From assembly GCA_029781595.1 (NCBI GenBank), contig JAKOWJ010000351.1:1-64000 (forward strand): 64,000 bases of DNA, in the 5' to 3' direction. This DNA comes from Pseudomonadota bacterium (GTDB lineage Bacteria; Pseudomonadota; Gammaproteobacteria; Burkholderiales; Usitatibacteraceae). This document shows positions 18,122 through 29,348 of this stretch, one piece after another. The stretch's first letter is position 1; each line of letters begins with the position of its first letter. The position numbers were made by a program, and so were the translations under genes. The notes beneath the pieces were generated by a model. That model saw nothing but the letters and a program-made list of their open reading frames with translations. It was not told the DNA's origin and did not search any database.

Positions 18122-19798
18122 TCAGCCCGCGGAGCGCGACGTCGCGATGCCGGGGCGGATCTCCCTGCGCAGGATTTTACCATTGCGCGTGCGCGGGAAT
18201 TCCCGGGCGAGGTAGACCACCTTCGGCGCCTTGTAGGCGGCGAGGTGCTCGCGGCCGAAGGCGGCCAGCTCGTCCGCGGTGACCGCCGCGCCGGGCTGCG
18301 GGATCACGTAGGCGACCACCAGGAGCTTGTCGGGGCCCGCCTCCTCGCCCACGCACGCGCAGTCGGCCACCGCCGGGTGGCTCTTGAGGACGCGCTCGAC
18401 CTCGTAGGGCGAGACGCGGTAGCCGAAGCTCTTGATGATGTCGTCCTTGCGGCCCAGGAACCACAGGTAGCCGTCGGCGTCGTAGCGCGCGTAGTCGCCG
18501 GTGAAGAACCAGCCGTCGTGGCGCAGGCGCGCCGTCTCCTCGGGCAGGTTCCAGTAGCGCAGGAAGAGGCCCGGGTCGCTCTCCGGGATGCAGATCATGC
18601 CCTCCTCGCCGGGCGGCGCCTCGGCGAGCGTCTCCGGGTCGAGCAGGCGCACGTCGTGCCCCGGCTGCGGGAAGCCGGCGCTGCCCGGCCGGATGGGACG
18701 GAAGCGGCTCTGCGAGAGGTAGTAGCTGAACTCGCTCATGCCCACCGCCTCGAAGATGTCCAGCCCGAAGCGCGCCTTCCACTGGCCGAAGACCTCGTCC
18801 GACAGGTGCTCGCCGGCGCTCATGCAGTGGCGCAGCGTCGGCACGTCCGCCTTGCCGAACCCGGTCTTCTGCAGGATCTGCCGGTAGATCGTCGGCACGC
18901 CGATGAAGATCGTCGCGCCGTGCCGGGCGATGAGGCGCGGCCAGGTCTCGGCGTCGTTGCGCCCCTCGTGCGCGATCACGGTCTTGCCGTGGTAGAGCGG
19001 ATCCATCAGCGCCGAGCCCAGCACGTAGGTCCAGTTGAACTTGCCCGAGTGGACGATGCGGTCGCCGTGGCCCGGCGGCAGCGCCCCCTCGTGGTCGCCG
19101 TGCTCGAGGAAGTGGAACCAGTAGGTGGCCGCGGGCGTGCGGCCCACGAGCGAGCGGTGGCCGTGCAGCACGCCCTTGGGGTAGCCGGTCGTGCCGGAGG
19201 TGTAGACGAGGTACGCCGGGTCGTCGGCGGCCGTGTCCTCCGCGGGCGCCCAGGCGTCGATCGCCGCGAGCGCGGGCTCCAGGTCGACGGACTCGGCGCC
19301 GGGGAACGACACCACCTCGCCCGGGCCGGAGAGCAGCGCGAAGCGCAGCGAGTCGCGCCCCGCGAGCGAGGCGCCCATCCGGGCCCAGGCCGCCTTGTCG
19401 ATCACGATGGCCCGGGCGCCGGAGTCGTGGGCGAGGTACTCCACCTCCTCCGCGGTGAGCAGCGTCGAGGTGGGCACGCTCACGGCGCCGCGCTTCATGG
19501 CGCCGAGGAAGGCCGTGGGGTAGTCGATGCCGTTGGGCAGGCGGATCAGCACGCGCTCGCCGCGGCCGACGCCGAGCCGGCGCAGGAGCTCGGCGAAGCG
19601 GCTGGTGCGCGCCGCGAGGCCCGCGTAGGTGATCGAGCTCGTGCCGAGCGCGTCGTCCTCGACGATCATGGCCACGCGGTCCTCGGCGGCCGTGCCCAGG
19701 TGCGCGTCCGTGCAGGCCACGCCGATGTTCAGGCGCCCGGGCAGCGACCAGCGCCAGGCGGGGAAGGGCGGGAAGCCCGCGGCCGCGCGCGCCGTCAC
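18122..19798 (-). CDS. AMP-forming acyl-CoA synthetase
   Basis: An ANL-superfamily ligase of 558 residues. The P-loop is YTSGTTGYPKG, the adenylation motifs are EAVGMSEFSYYLS and WFFTGDYARYDADGYLWFLGRKDD, and the catalytic Lys is in PRTRNGKILRRE. It activates a carboxylic acid to its CoA thioester. The profile is between medium-chain and benzoate-type ligases; the substrate cannot be read from sequence. The GTG start at 19798 overlaps the stop of the CitE-like gene, which suggests the two act in one pathway. Confidence 0.85.
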   Translation of the reverse strand: MTARAAAGFPPFPAWRWSLPGRLNIGVACTDAHLGTAAEDRVAMIVEDDALGTSSITYAGLAARTSRFAELLRRLGVGRGERVLIRLPNGIDYPTAFLGAMKRGAVSVPTSTLLTAEEVEYLAHDSGARAIVIDKAAWARMGASLAGRDSLRFALLSGPGEVVSFPGAESVDLEPALAAIDAWAPAEDTAADDPAYLVYTSGTTGYPKGVLHGHRSLVGRTPAATYWFHFLEHGDHEGALPPGHGDRIVHSGKFNWTYVLGSALMDPLYHGKTVIAHEGRNDAETWPRLIARHGATIFIGVPTIYRQILQKTGFGKADVPTLRHCMSAGEHLSDEVFGQWKARFGLDIFEAVGMSEFSYYLSQSRFRPIRPGSAGFPQPGHDVRLLDPETLAEAPPGEEGMICIPESDPGLFLRYWNLPEETARLRHDGWFFTGDYARYDADGYLWFLGRKDDIIKSFGYRVSPYEVERVLKSHPAVADCACVGEEAGPDKLLVVAYVIPQPGAAVTADELAAFGREHLAAYKAPKVVYLAREFPRTRNGKILRREIRPGIATSRSAG

Positions 19799-20934
19799 AG
19801 GATGACCCCGTACGGCCAGTTCTCGCGCACCACCTGCGCCGGCAGGCGCTTCAGGACGTCCATGGCGAAGTCGGTGTCGGCGGGGGAGAGCGCGTGCAGC
19901 GCGTGCGCGCGCAGCAGCGTCTGCAGCGCCTTTCCGAACATCGGCGGGTCGAGCATCTCGCCCTGGAACTTGATCGCCCCGCCCAGGAGGGCGTCGGCCT
20001 CGACGGCGGCCTGCAGGATCTCGATCTTGGTGCGGATCTCGGAGGGCGAGGGCGTGAACGCGACCTTGCAGGGGTGGATGTGCGAGGGGTGGATCACCTG
20101 CTTGCCCGACAGGCCCATGGAGGCCTCCTCGCAGGCGTGGCGGTAGACCACGCGCGACTCCTCGTCGCCGTGCAGGTCCAGCCACCGGCGCACGTCGTCC
20201 GGCTCGACGAAGTTCTCGGGCATCGCCGTCTGGCCGATGAGGGTCTCCACGCCGCCGATCACGCCCTTGCCGGCGATGCGCGCCTCGAAGAGGATGTCGT
20301 GCAGGTAGAACTTGAGCTCCTCGGTCCAGTGGCGCGGCGTGATGTGGATGCCCATCGCCTTGGAGAAGTCGTGGATGCCGAACACCACGTGCTTCACCGT
20401 GGCGTACTGCATGAGCTCGGGGGCGATCTTGAGCGACTTCGGGTGCTCGATGATGGGCTGGATGGTGATGCGGTGGTTCAGCCCCACCAGCACCGCGGAC
20501 AGGTCGCGGATCTCCGGGGCGCCGTAGGCCTCGCCGGCCTTGGCGAGCATCACCACGTCGAAGCAGTCGGCCAGCTCGCGCACGAGCGCGAGGTCCTTCT
20601 CGTACTCCTCGGTGCGGAACGGGTTGATGCGCACGGCGATCTGCACCTCGCGCTTGCGCGGCAGGCGCGGCAGCTCGCGGCGCAGCAGCTCGCGGCTCAT
20701 CTCCTTCTGCCGGCAGCCGTCCTCGAGGTCGAAGAGCAGCGTGTGGGCGGCGGTGTGCCAGGCGTGCTTGGTGAAGCGCTGCGCGGCCTGCTCGAGGTCC
20801 TCGTAGATGCCCAGCGACGGGGCGTACTTCACCGGCGGGTAGTAGATCTGGATGCCGGGCCAGTAGTCGCCCAGGATCTCGGGGGCGGCGGGCGCATCGG
20901 CCACGGGGCGGGGGACGGGCAGCGGGGCGTTCAT
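19795..20934 (-). CDS. HpcH/HpaI aldolase / citrate lyase beta-like enzyme
   Basis: A 379-residue member of the CitE/malyl-CoA lyase superfamily. LLFDLEDGCRQKE and the basic motif IAVRINPFRTEEYEKD give the CoA- and Mg-binding region, and a C-terminal GKQVIHPSHI motif is typical of CitE-like lyases. Such enzymes cleave or form (S)-malyl-, citramalyl- or beta-methylmalyl-CoA. The paired acyl-CoA ligase would supply the CoA ester. It is the first gene of the minus-strand run, behind a good promoter; GAGGA precedes the ATG. Confidence 0.8.
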   Translation of the reverse strand: MNAPLPVPRPVADAPAAPEILGDYWPGIQIYYPPVKYAPSLGIYEDLEQAAQRFTKHAWHTAAHTLLFDLEDGCRQKEMSRELLRRELPRLPRKREVQIAVRINPFRTEEYEKDLALVRELADCFDVVMLAKAGEAYGAPEIRDLSAVLVGLNHRITIQPIIEHPKSLKIAPELMQYATVKHVVFGIHDFSKAMGIHITPRHWTEELKFYLHDILFEARIAGKGVIGGVETLIGQTAMPENFVEPDDVRRWLDLHGDEESRVVYRHACEEASMGLSGKQVIHPSHIHPCKVAFTPSPSEIRTKIEILQAAVEADALLGGAIKFQGEMLDPPMFGKALQTLLRAHALHALSPADTDFAMDVLKRLPAQVVRENWPYGVIL

Positions 20935-21020
20935 GGAGTCCTCGGGGAATCAATGGGTTGCCGAGCCCGCCCGCGGCGGCCCCCGGGGACCGCCGCGCCG
21001 GCCCGGGCCGCGACCGACCC

Positions 21021-21049
21021 ACGCTAGCACCCTTGCTGCGGTGCGTCAA
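21021..21049 (-). promoter_or_regulatory. Promoter of the CitE-like/acyl-CoA ligase operon
   Basis: Minus-strand TTGACG (21049-21044), a 17-bp gap and TAGCGT (21026-21021) with TGC before it. The start would be near 21014, giving an approximately 80-base leader. A perfect palindrome sits just upstream of the -35. Confidence 0.6.
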
Positions 21050-21052
21050 CAG

Positions 21053-21064
21053 TCTTATATAAGA
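21053..21064. promoter_or_regulatory. TCTTATATAAGA palindrome, probable operator
   Basis: A perfect 12-bp palindrome in an AT-rich island of an otherwise very GC-rich divergent region. It lies directly upstream of the -35 of the minus-strand operon and about 70 bases upstream of the acs -10. The shape fits a dimeric regulator, perhaps GntR-type; the regulator is not in this window. Confidence 0.5.
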
Positions 21065-21129
21065 TATGAGACTTAGGGCGATCGTCGGGGTTTTCCCGGG
21101 GGGCGCGGGTGGGCGCGGCGGGGTCGCTG

Positions 21130-21138
21130 TGCTATAAG
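21130..21138 (+). promoter_or_regulatory. Extended -10 of the acs promoter
   Basis: TGC-TATAAG at 21130-21138 is an extended -10 element with no convincing -35, as expected for an activator-dependent promoter. The leader to the acs ATG is about 87 bases. CrbR, encoded downstream, is the natural candidate activator. Confidence 0.5.
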
Positions 21139-21231
21139 AATCCGGGGTCCGGCGCAACGCCGGGACCACGCCAAGAAGAGGCCCCGCAGGGGCCGAACCG
21201 CCCGCACCGCAAACCGAGGAGGAGTTCCCGA

Positions 21232-23205
<1,974 letters not shown>

Positions 23206-23272
23206 CGGACGGCGCGGGGCGCGGCGGGGCGGGCGGGCCCGCCCCGGGCGCGCCCGCGCCCCCCCGGCAACC

Positions 23273-25924
23273 ATGACCGACAGGAAGCCCCCGCCGCTCG
23301 TCGCCTCCGCCACCGCGGACGTGCTGCGCCGGCACGCCCCGTTCGACGCGATGGGCGAGGACGACCTCGCCTTCCTCGCCTCGGGCCTGAAGCTGCGCTA
23401 CTTCGCGAAGGACGCGGTCATCCTCTCGCCGCAGGACGGGCGCGTGAGGACGCTCTTCATCATCCAGCGCGGGGCGGTGCAGGCCGACGAGCCTTCCAAG
23501 GTCTCGCTCAACGCGCTGGCGGGCACGCTCACCGACGGGGAGGTCTTTCCCGTGGGCGCGCTCATCGCCCAGCGGCCGACGACCCTGCGCTACAAGGCGC
23601 TCAAGGACACCTTCTGCTACGAGATGGACGAGGCGCACTTCGCCGCGGCGATGGCGAGGAGCCCGGAATTCCATGCCTTCTGCACGAAGCGGCTGGCGGC
23701 CCTGCTCGCCTCGTCCCGCCGCGGCACCCGCGAGGCGTACTCGAGCCGGGCGGCCGCCGAGCTCACCATGTCCTCGCCGCTGCGCAACGCGCTTCGCCAC
23801 TCGCCGGTGACGCTGCCGGAGTCGGCGAGCGTGCGCCAGGTGCTGGAGCTGATGCAGGCGCGGCGCATCGGCTCCATCGTCCTCACGGGCGACCGCGGGC
23901 GCCCCACGGGCATCTTCACGCAGACCGACGTGCTCAACCGCGTGGCCCTCGCCGGCCAGCCGCTGGACCGGCCCGTGGCCGAGGTCATGACGCGCGAGCC
24001 CGCGCGCCTCGAGGCCACCAGCGCGGAGTCCGAAGCCGCGCACCTCATGGCCCGGCGGGGCTTCCGGCACGTGATGGTGATGGACGGCGAAGCCATGCTG
24101 GGGGTCATCTCGGAGCGCGACCTGTTCGGCCTGCAGCGCCTGTCGCTGCAAGGCCTGCGCAAGGACATCGGCAGCGCGGACGGCGTGGAGGCGCTCGCGT
24201 TCGCGGCGCGGGAGGTCCGGGAGCTCGGCACGGCGATGCTGGCCCAGGGCGTCGCGGCCGAGCAGCTCACGCAGTTCGTCTCGGCGCTCAACGACGCCGT
24301 GACCGGGCGGGCCATCGAGCTCGCGCTGCGCCACCACGACGTGGCCGACATCGGCTTCTGCTGGATGGGGCTGGGGAGCGAGGGCCGCAACGAGCAGACG
24401 CTCGCCACGGACCAGGACAACGCGATCATCTTCCCCGACGGGCCGGGGGTCGACCGCGCGGCGCTTCGCCGGCGGCTGCTGCCGTTCGCGGACGAGGTGA
24501 ACCGCACGCTGGACGCCTGCGGCTTCCCGCTGTGCAAGGGCGACATCATGGCGCGCAACCCGGCGTGGTGCCTCGGCCTGAACGAGTGGATCTCGCGCTT
24601 CGGCGACTGGATCGAGAACCACGATCCCCAGGCGCTGCTCAACGCGACCATCTTCTTCGACTTCCGGCCCCTGCGCGGCGACGAGGCCCTCGTCGCGAGG
24701 CTGCGCGAGTTCCTGCTCTCGTCGGTGAAGGACCGGCCCGTGTTCCTGCGCCAGATGGCGGCCAACGCGATCCTCACCCGGCCGCCGCTGGGCCTGTTCG
24801 GCGACATCGTCGTGGACGGCGGGGAGGGCGGCACCATCGACCTCAAGAAGCAGGCCGCGCGCGTCTTCGTGGACTGCGCGCGGATCATGGCGCTGGGCGC
24901 CGGCGTGCCCGCGGTTTCCACGGCCGAGCGCCTGCGCGCCGCGGGACCGCGCTCGCGCATGAGCGAGGACGACGTCGGCACGGCGGTGGACGCCTTCCAG
25001 TTCATCCAGATGCTGCGGCTGCGGGCGCAGGACAGCCTGGAGCGCGGCGCGGGCGCCTCCGAGCCCAATCGCCTGGACCCCGACACCCTCAACAGCCTGG
25101 ACCGGCGGATCCTGCGCGAGGCGCTGCGCCAGGCGCGCAAGCTGCAGACCAAGATCGCCCTCGAATCCCCGCTCTGCGGCCGCCGTGTCGCCGTTCGGGC
25201 CCTTCCGGCGCCCGGGCGCCCGACTCGACCCGGAGCTCGCCGGGCGCGTCGAGCGCTGGCGGCGGCTGCCCGAGTTCGACGAGCACCGGCCGGCGGCCGC
25301 CGGGCGCTGGGTGGTGGTGGACGTGGAGTCCAGCGGCCTGGACCCCCAGCGCGACGAGCTGATCGCCGTGGGCGCGCTGGGAGTCACCGACGGGCGCATC
25401 GGCCTGGCGGACGCCTTCGAGGCCGTGCTGCGGCAGGCCGCGCCGAGCGCGGACCGCAACATCGAGATCCACGGCATCGGCGGCGCCGAGCAGACCGGCG
25501 GCGAGGACCCGCCGGGCGCGCTCGCCGACTTCCTCGACTTCGTGGGCAAGGACCCGCTCGTGGCCTTCCACGCGCCGTTCGACTCGATGCTGCTGCGCCG
25601 CGCCATCGACCGGCACCTGGGCCTCGCCTTCCATCGGCCCTGGGTGGACCTGGCCGACATCGCGCCCCTGGTGTGGCCCAAGTACGCAAGCCGGCTCTCG
25701 GGCCTGGACGACTGGCTCGAGGCCTTCGCGATCCCCGTGGCGCAGCGCCACCGGGCCATCGCCGACTGCCTCGCCACGGCGCAGCTGCTGGCGGTGATCC
25801 TGCCCCACGCCGCGGAGATCGGCGCGGCCACGGCGGGGCGGCTCGTCCGGGCCTCCGGCTCGGACCGGTGGCTCGCCTGAGGCGGCCGCCGATTGACAAC
25901 GCGACCCGGCGAGTCCTCTACTAG
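23273..25924 (+). CDS. cNMP/CBS/DUF294 nucleotidyltransferase-like protein with an abnormal C-terminal run-on
   Basis: Residues 1 to about 634 are a normal DUF294 protein: a cyclic-nucleotide-binding fold (about 10-140), two CBS domains (about 165-290), a nucleotidyltransferase-like domain with GLGSEGRNEQTLATDQDNA (about 350-375) and the DUF294_C substrate domain, ending near ARKLQTKIALE. Relatives stop about there. Here a TGC at 25175-25177 stands where a TGA would be expected, and the frame runs on for 249 codons, to 883 residues, through the whole exonuclease gene in another frame. The extra part is Arg/Ala/Gly-rich and unlike any fold. This is a stop-loss mutation, an overlap, or a sequence error. 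DUF294 genes often neighbour acs and symporter genes. Confidence 0.8.
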   Translation: MTDRKPPPLVASATADVLRRHAPFDAMGEDDLAFLASGLKLRYFAKDAVILSPQDGRVRTLFIIQRGAVQADEPSKVSLNALAGTLTDGEVFPVGALIAQRPTTLRYKALKDTFCYEMDEAHFAAAMARSPEFHAFCTKRLAALLASSRRGTREAYSSRAAAELTMSSPLRNALRHSPVTLPESASVRQVLELMQARRIGSIVLTGDRGRPTGIFTQTDVLNRVALAGQPLDRPVAEVMTREPARLEATSAESEAAHLMARRGFRHVMVMDGEAMLGVISERDLFGLQRLSLQGLRKDIGSADGVEALAFAAREVRELGTAMLAQGVAAEQLTQFVSALNDAVTGRAIELALRHHDVADIGFCWMGLGSEGRNEQTLATDQDNAIIFPDGPGVDRAALRRRLLPFADEVNRTLDACGFPLCKGDIMARNPAWCLGLNEWISRFGDWIENHDPQALLNATIFFDFRPLRGDEALVARLREFLLSSVKDRPVFLRQMAANAILTRPPLGLFGDIVVDGGEGGTIDLKKQAARVFVDCARIMALGAGVPAVSTAERLRAAGPRSRMSEDDVGTAVDAFQFIQMLRLRAQDSLERGAGASEPNRLDPDTLNSLDRRILREALRQARKLQTKIALESPLCGRRVAVRALPAPGRPTRPGARRARRALAAAARVRRAPAGGRRALGGGGRGVQRPGPPARRADRRGRAGSHRRAHRPGGRLRGRAAAGRAERGPQHRDPRHRRRRADRRRGPAGRARRLPRLRGQGPARGLPRAVRLDAAAPRHRPAPGPRLPSALGGPGRHRAPGVAQVRKPALGPGRLARGLRDPRGAAPPGHRRLPRHGAAAGGDPAPRRGDRRGHGGAARPGLRLGPVARLRRPPIDNATRRVLY
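25185..25880 (+). CDS. DEDD-family 3'-5' exonuclease (DnaQ-like)
   Basis: A 231-residue protein with the exonuclease motifs VVVDVESSGLDP (Asp46, Glu48), AFHAPFDSMLL (Asp) and HRAIADCLATAQ (His, Asp). It resembles the DNA polymerase III epsilon-like exonucleases found in acetate clusters with DUF294 and symporter genes. The start is GTG at 25185; no ATG fits. The whole gene lies inside the run-on frame of the DUF294 ORF. Its role in this cluster is unknown. Confidence 0.88.
   Translation: MSPFGPFRRPGARLDPELAGRVERWRRLPEFDEHRPAAAGRWVVVDVESSGLDPQRDELIAVGALGVTDGRIGLADAFEAVLRQAAPSADRNIEIHGIGGAEQTGGEDPPGALADFLDFVGKDPLVAFHAPFDSMLLRRAIDRHLGLAFHRPWVDLADIAPLVWPKYASRLSGLDDWLEAFAIPVAQRHRAIADCLATAQLLAVILPHAAEIGAATAGRLVRASGSDRWLA
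25893..25924 (+). promoter_or_regulatory. Possible promoter before the small membrane protein and crbS
   Basis: A consensus -35 TTGACA at 25893-25898 is followed by only poor -10 candidates (for example TACTAG at 25919-25924, spacing 20). It may be a weak or activated promoter allowing separate expression of the sensor genes. Confidence 0.3.
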
Positions 25925-25963
25925 TGCCGCTCGCGGGGCACGCACCCCGCGCCGGATGGATCC

Positions 25964-26161
25964 ATGAGGAAGCCCAGCCTTCGCGCCTACCGCATCATCG
26001 CCCTGTTCCTGCTGGGGTGCCTGCTGTTCAACTACCCCTTCCTCGCGCTCTTCAACGTGGGCGCCACGGCGGCGGGCGTGCCGGTGCTCTACGTGTACCT
26101 CTTCTCGGCCTGGGGCTTCGTGATCGCGGCCGCGGCGGTGCTGGTCGAGGGCGGCGGCTAG
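25964..26161 (+). CDS. Small two-TM membrane protein upstream of crbS
   Basis: A 65-residue protein with two hydrophobic helices (about 11-33 and 41-61) and a short basic N-terminus (MRKPSLRAYR). It ends 9 bases before the GTG of the symporter-kinase. Small proteins of this kind often precede CrbS-type genes, so it may be an accessory subunit of the sensor; the function is unknown. Confidence 0.7.
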   Translation: MRKPSLRAYRIIALFLLGCLLFNYPFLALFNVGATAAGVPVLYVYLFSAWGFVIAAAAVLVEGGG

Positions 26162-26170
26162 GCGGCCACG

Positions 26171-28924
26171 GTGCTCGAAGGCTGGGTCATCGTCGCCGCG
26201 TCGTTCGCCTACATCGGCGTCCTGTTCGCGGTCGCGTGGTTCGCGGACCGCCGCGCGGCCGAGGGGCGCTCGATCATCCGCAACGCCTGGGTCTACAGCC
26301 TGTCGCTCGCGGTCTACGCCACGGCGTGGACCTTCTACGGCAGCGTGGGCCGCGCGGCGACCGACGGCGTGGGGTTCCTGCCCATCTACCTCGGTCCCAC
26401 GCTGATGATGCTGCTGGGCTGGTTCGTCATCCGCAAGATGGTGCGCATCGTGCGGCTGAACCGCATCACCTCGCTCGCGGACTTCCTGGCCTCGCGCTAC
26501 GGCAAGAGCGCGCTGGTGGGCGCGCTGGTCACGGTGATCGCCGTGATCGGGATCCTGCCGTACATCTCGCTGCAGCTGAAGGCCGTGTCCACCAGCTTCC
26601 AGATCCTCCTGGGCTATCCCGAGATCGTGATGCCGCCGCGCGCGGGCACGCTCGTGGCGATGCAGGACACCGCGTTCTACGTCGCGCTCCTCATGGCCCT
26701 GTTCGCCATCGTCTTCGGCACCCGGAGCCTGGACGCGGCCGAGCGCCACGAGGGCCTGGTGGCGGCGATCGCCTTCGAGTCGATCGTCAAGCTCGTCGCG
26801 TTCCTCGCACTGGGCGTCTTCGTGGCCTACGGGATGTACGACGGGCTGGGCGACGTCTTCGCGCGCGCCGCGCAGCGGCCGGACCTGGACGTGCTCATGG
26901 CGCCGCTGGAGGGCGCGGCGGGCAGCTACGCCACCTGGGTGTGGCTCACGGTCCTGTCCATGATCGCGATCGTGCTGCTGCCGCGCCAGTTCCAGATGGC
27001 CGTCATCGAGAACACGGACGAGCGCCACCTGCGGCGCGCGGCCTGGCTCTTCCCGCTCTACATGCTGGCGATCAACGCGTTCGTGCTGCCGATCGCCTTC
27101 GGGGGGCTGCTGCACTTCCCGGAGGGCAACGTGGACGCGGACACGTTCGTGCTCACGCTGCCGATGACGCAGAAGGTGGAGTGGCTGGCGCTGCTCGTCT
27201 TCGTCGGCGGCCTGTCGGCGGCCACCGGCATGGTCATCGTGGAGACGATCGCGCTCTCGACGATGGTGTGCAACGACCTGGTGATGCCGGTGCTGCTGCG
27301 CATCCGGGCGCTGCGGCTCACCGAGCGGCGCGACCTCTCCAGCCTGGTGCTCGACATCCGCCGCGCCGCGATCCTCGCCCTGCTCCTGGGCGGGTACTGC
27401 TACTACCTGCTGGCGGGAGAGGCGTACGCGCTCGTCTCCATCGGCCTCATCTCCTTCGCGGCCGTGGCGCAGTTCGCGCCCGCGATCATCGGCGGCCTGT
27501 ACTGGCGCGGCGGCACTCGCGCCGGGGCCCTGGCCGGGCTCAGCGCCGGCTTCGCCGTGTGGACCTATACCCTGCTGCTGCCGGCCTTCGCCAAGTCCGA
27601 CTGGGTCGGCGCCGAGCTCATCGAGCACGGGCCCTGGGGCATCGGGCTGCTCCGGCCCACCGAGCTCTTCGGCCTGTCGGGGCTGGACCAGATCACGCAC
27701 GCGATGATCTGGAGCATGATCGCCAACGTGGGCGCCTACGTGGCGGCCTCGCTCGCCCGCCGGCAGAGCGCCGCCGAGCACGTGCAGGCCACGCTCTTCG
27801 TGGACGTGTTCCAGCAGACGGGCGAGCCGGGCTCGTCGTGGCGGGCGGCGACGTCGGCGGCGGCGCTGCAGGCGCTCGTGGGCCGCTTCCTGGGCCCGGC
27901 CCGGGCGGCGGAGATCTTCGCCGCCCACGCGCGGGGGCGGGGCGTGAAGAGCGTGGACGAGCTCGAGGGCGACCGGGACCTCGTGCGGTTCGCCGAGCTG
28001 CAGCTCGCCGGCTCGATCGGCTCGGCCTCGGCGCGCACGATGGTGGCCACCGTGGCCCAGGAGGAGCCCCTCGGGCTGGAGGAGGTGATGACCATCATCG
28101 ACGAGGCCTCCCAGGTCATCGCCCACAGCCACCGCCTGGAGGAGAAGAGCCGGGCCCTGGAGGCGGCCACGCAGGAGCTCAAGGCCGCCAACGAGCGCCT
28201 GAAGGAGCTCGACCGGCTCAAGGACGACTTCATCTCCACCGTCACGCACGAGCTGCGCACGCCGCTCACGTCGATCCGCGCCTTCTCCGAGATCCTGCAC
28301 GACAACCCCGACCTCGACCCGGCCGAGCGGCAGCGCTTCCTGGGCCTGGTGATCAAGGAGTCCGAGCGGCTCACGCGCCTCATCAACCAGGTGCTCGACC
28401 TCGCCAAGATCGAGTCCGGCCTCGCCGAATGGCTCACGGCCGAGATCGACGTGCGCGAGATCGTCCTGGAGGCCATCAACGCGACGAGCCCGATCTTCCG
28501 CTCCCGGGGCGTGCAGGTGCAGACGCTGGCCGCCGAATCGGTGCCGCCGGTGGTCGCGGACCGCGACCGGCTGCTGCAGGTGCTGCTGAACCTCCTGTCG
28601 AACGCGGCGAAGTTCTGCACCCCCGGCAAGGGGCGCGTGCAGGTGCGGCTCGCGGTGGCCGGCGACCGGATCCGGGTGGACGTGGAGGACAACGGCGTGG
28701 GCATCAGCCCGGAGAACCAGGCCCTCATCTTCGAGAAGTTCCGCCAGGTGGGCGACACGATGACCGAGAAGCCCTCGGGCACGGGCCTGGGCCTGGCGAT
28801 CTGCCGGCGCATCGTGGGCCACTTCGGCGGCCGGCTCTGGGTGGAGAGCGAGCCCGGCCGCGGGTCGGTCTTCTCGTTCGAGCTGCCGGCGGCCGCGGCC
28901 GGCCGCCTCGTGGCCAACGCCTGA
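26171..28924 (+). CDS. crbS: Symporter-histidine kinase fusion, CrbS-type acetate sensor
   Basis: A 917-residue protein. Residues 1 to about 525 are an SSS/SLC5 sodium:solute symporter domain with about 13 membrane helices. About 540-650 is the STAC linker domain, followed by a coiled coil. A HisKA site DFISTVTHELRTPLTS has His693, and HATPase_c has NLLSNAAKF, DNGVGISP and GTGLGLAIC. The start is GTG at 26171. CrbS-type kinases control acs in Vibrio and Pseudomonas, which fits the location. Whether it transports acetate as well as senses it cannot be decided here. Confidence 0.88.
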   Translation: MLEGWVIVAASFAYIGVLFAVAWFADRRAAEGRSIIRNAWVYSLSLAVYATAWTFYGSVGRAATDGVGFLPIYLGPTLMMLLGWFVIRKMVRIVRLNRITSLADFLASRYGKSALVGALVTVIAVIGILPYISLQLKAVSTSFQILLGYPEIVMPPRAGTLVAMQDTAFYVALLMALFAIVFGTRSLDAAERHEGLVAAIAFESIVKLVAFLALGVFVAYGMYDGLGDVFARAAQRPDLDVLMAPLEGAAGSYATWVWLTVLSMIAIVLLPRQFQMAVIENTDERHLRRAAWLFPLYMLAINAFVLPIAFGGLLHFPEGNVDADTFVLTLPMTQKVEWLALLVFVGGLSAATGMVIVETIALSTMVCNDLVMPVLLRIRALRLTERRDLSSLVLDIRRAAILALLLGGYCYYLLAGEAYALVSIGLISFAAVAQFAPAIIGGLYWRGGTRAGALAGLSAGFAVWTYTLLLPAFAKSDWVGAELIEHGPWGIGLLRPTELFGLSGLDQITHAMIWSMIANVGAYVAASLARRQSAAEHVQATLFVDVFQQTGEPGSSWRAATSAAALQALVGRFLGPARAAEIFAAHARGRGVKSVDELEGDRDLVRFAELQLAGSIGSASARTMVATVAQEEPLGLEEVMTIIDEASQVIAHSHRLEEKSRALEAATQELKAANERLKELDRLKDDFISTVTHELRTPLTSIRAFSEILHDNPDLDPAERQRFLGLVIKESERLTRLINQVLDLAKIESGLAEWLTAEIDVREIVLEAINATSPIFRSRGVQVQTLAAESVPPVVADRDRLLQVLLNLLSNAAKFCTPGKGRVQVRLAVAGDRIRVDVEDNGVGISPENQALIFEKFRQVGDTMTEKPSGTGLGLAICRRIVGHFGGRLWVESEPGRGSVFSFELPAAAAGRLVANA

Positions 28925-28934
28925 GGCGCCGCCC

Positions 28935-29344
<410 letters not shown>

Positions 29345-29348
<4 letters not shown>

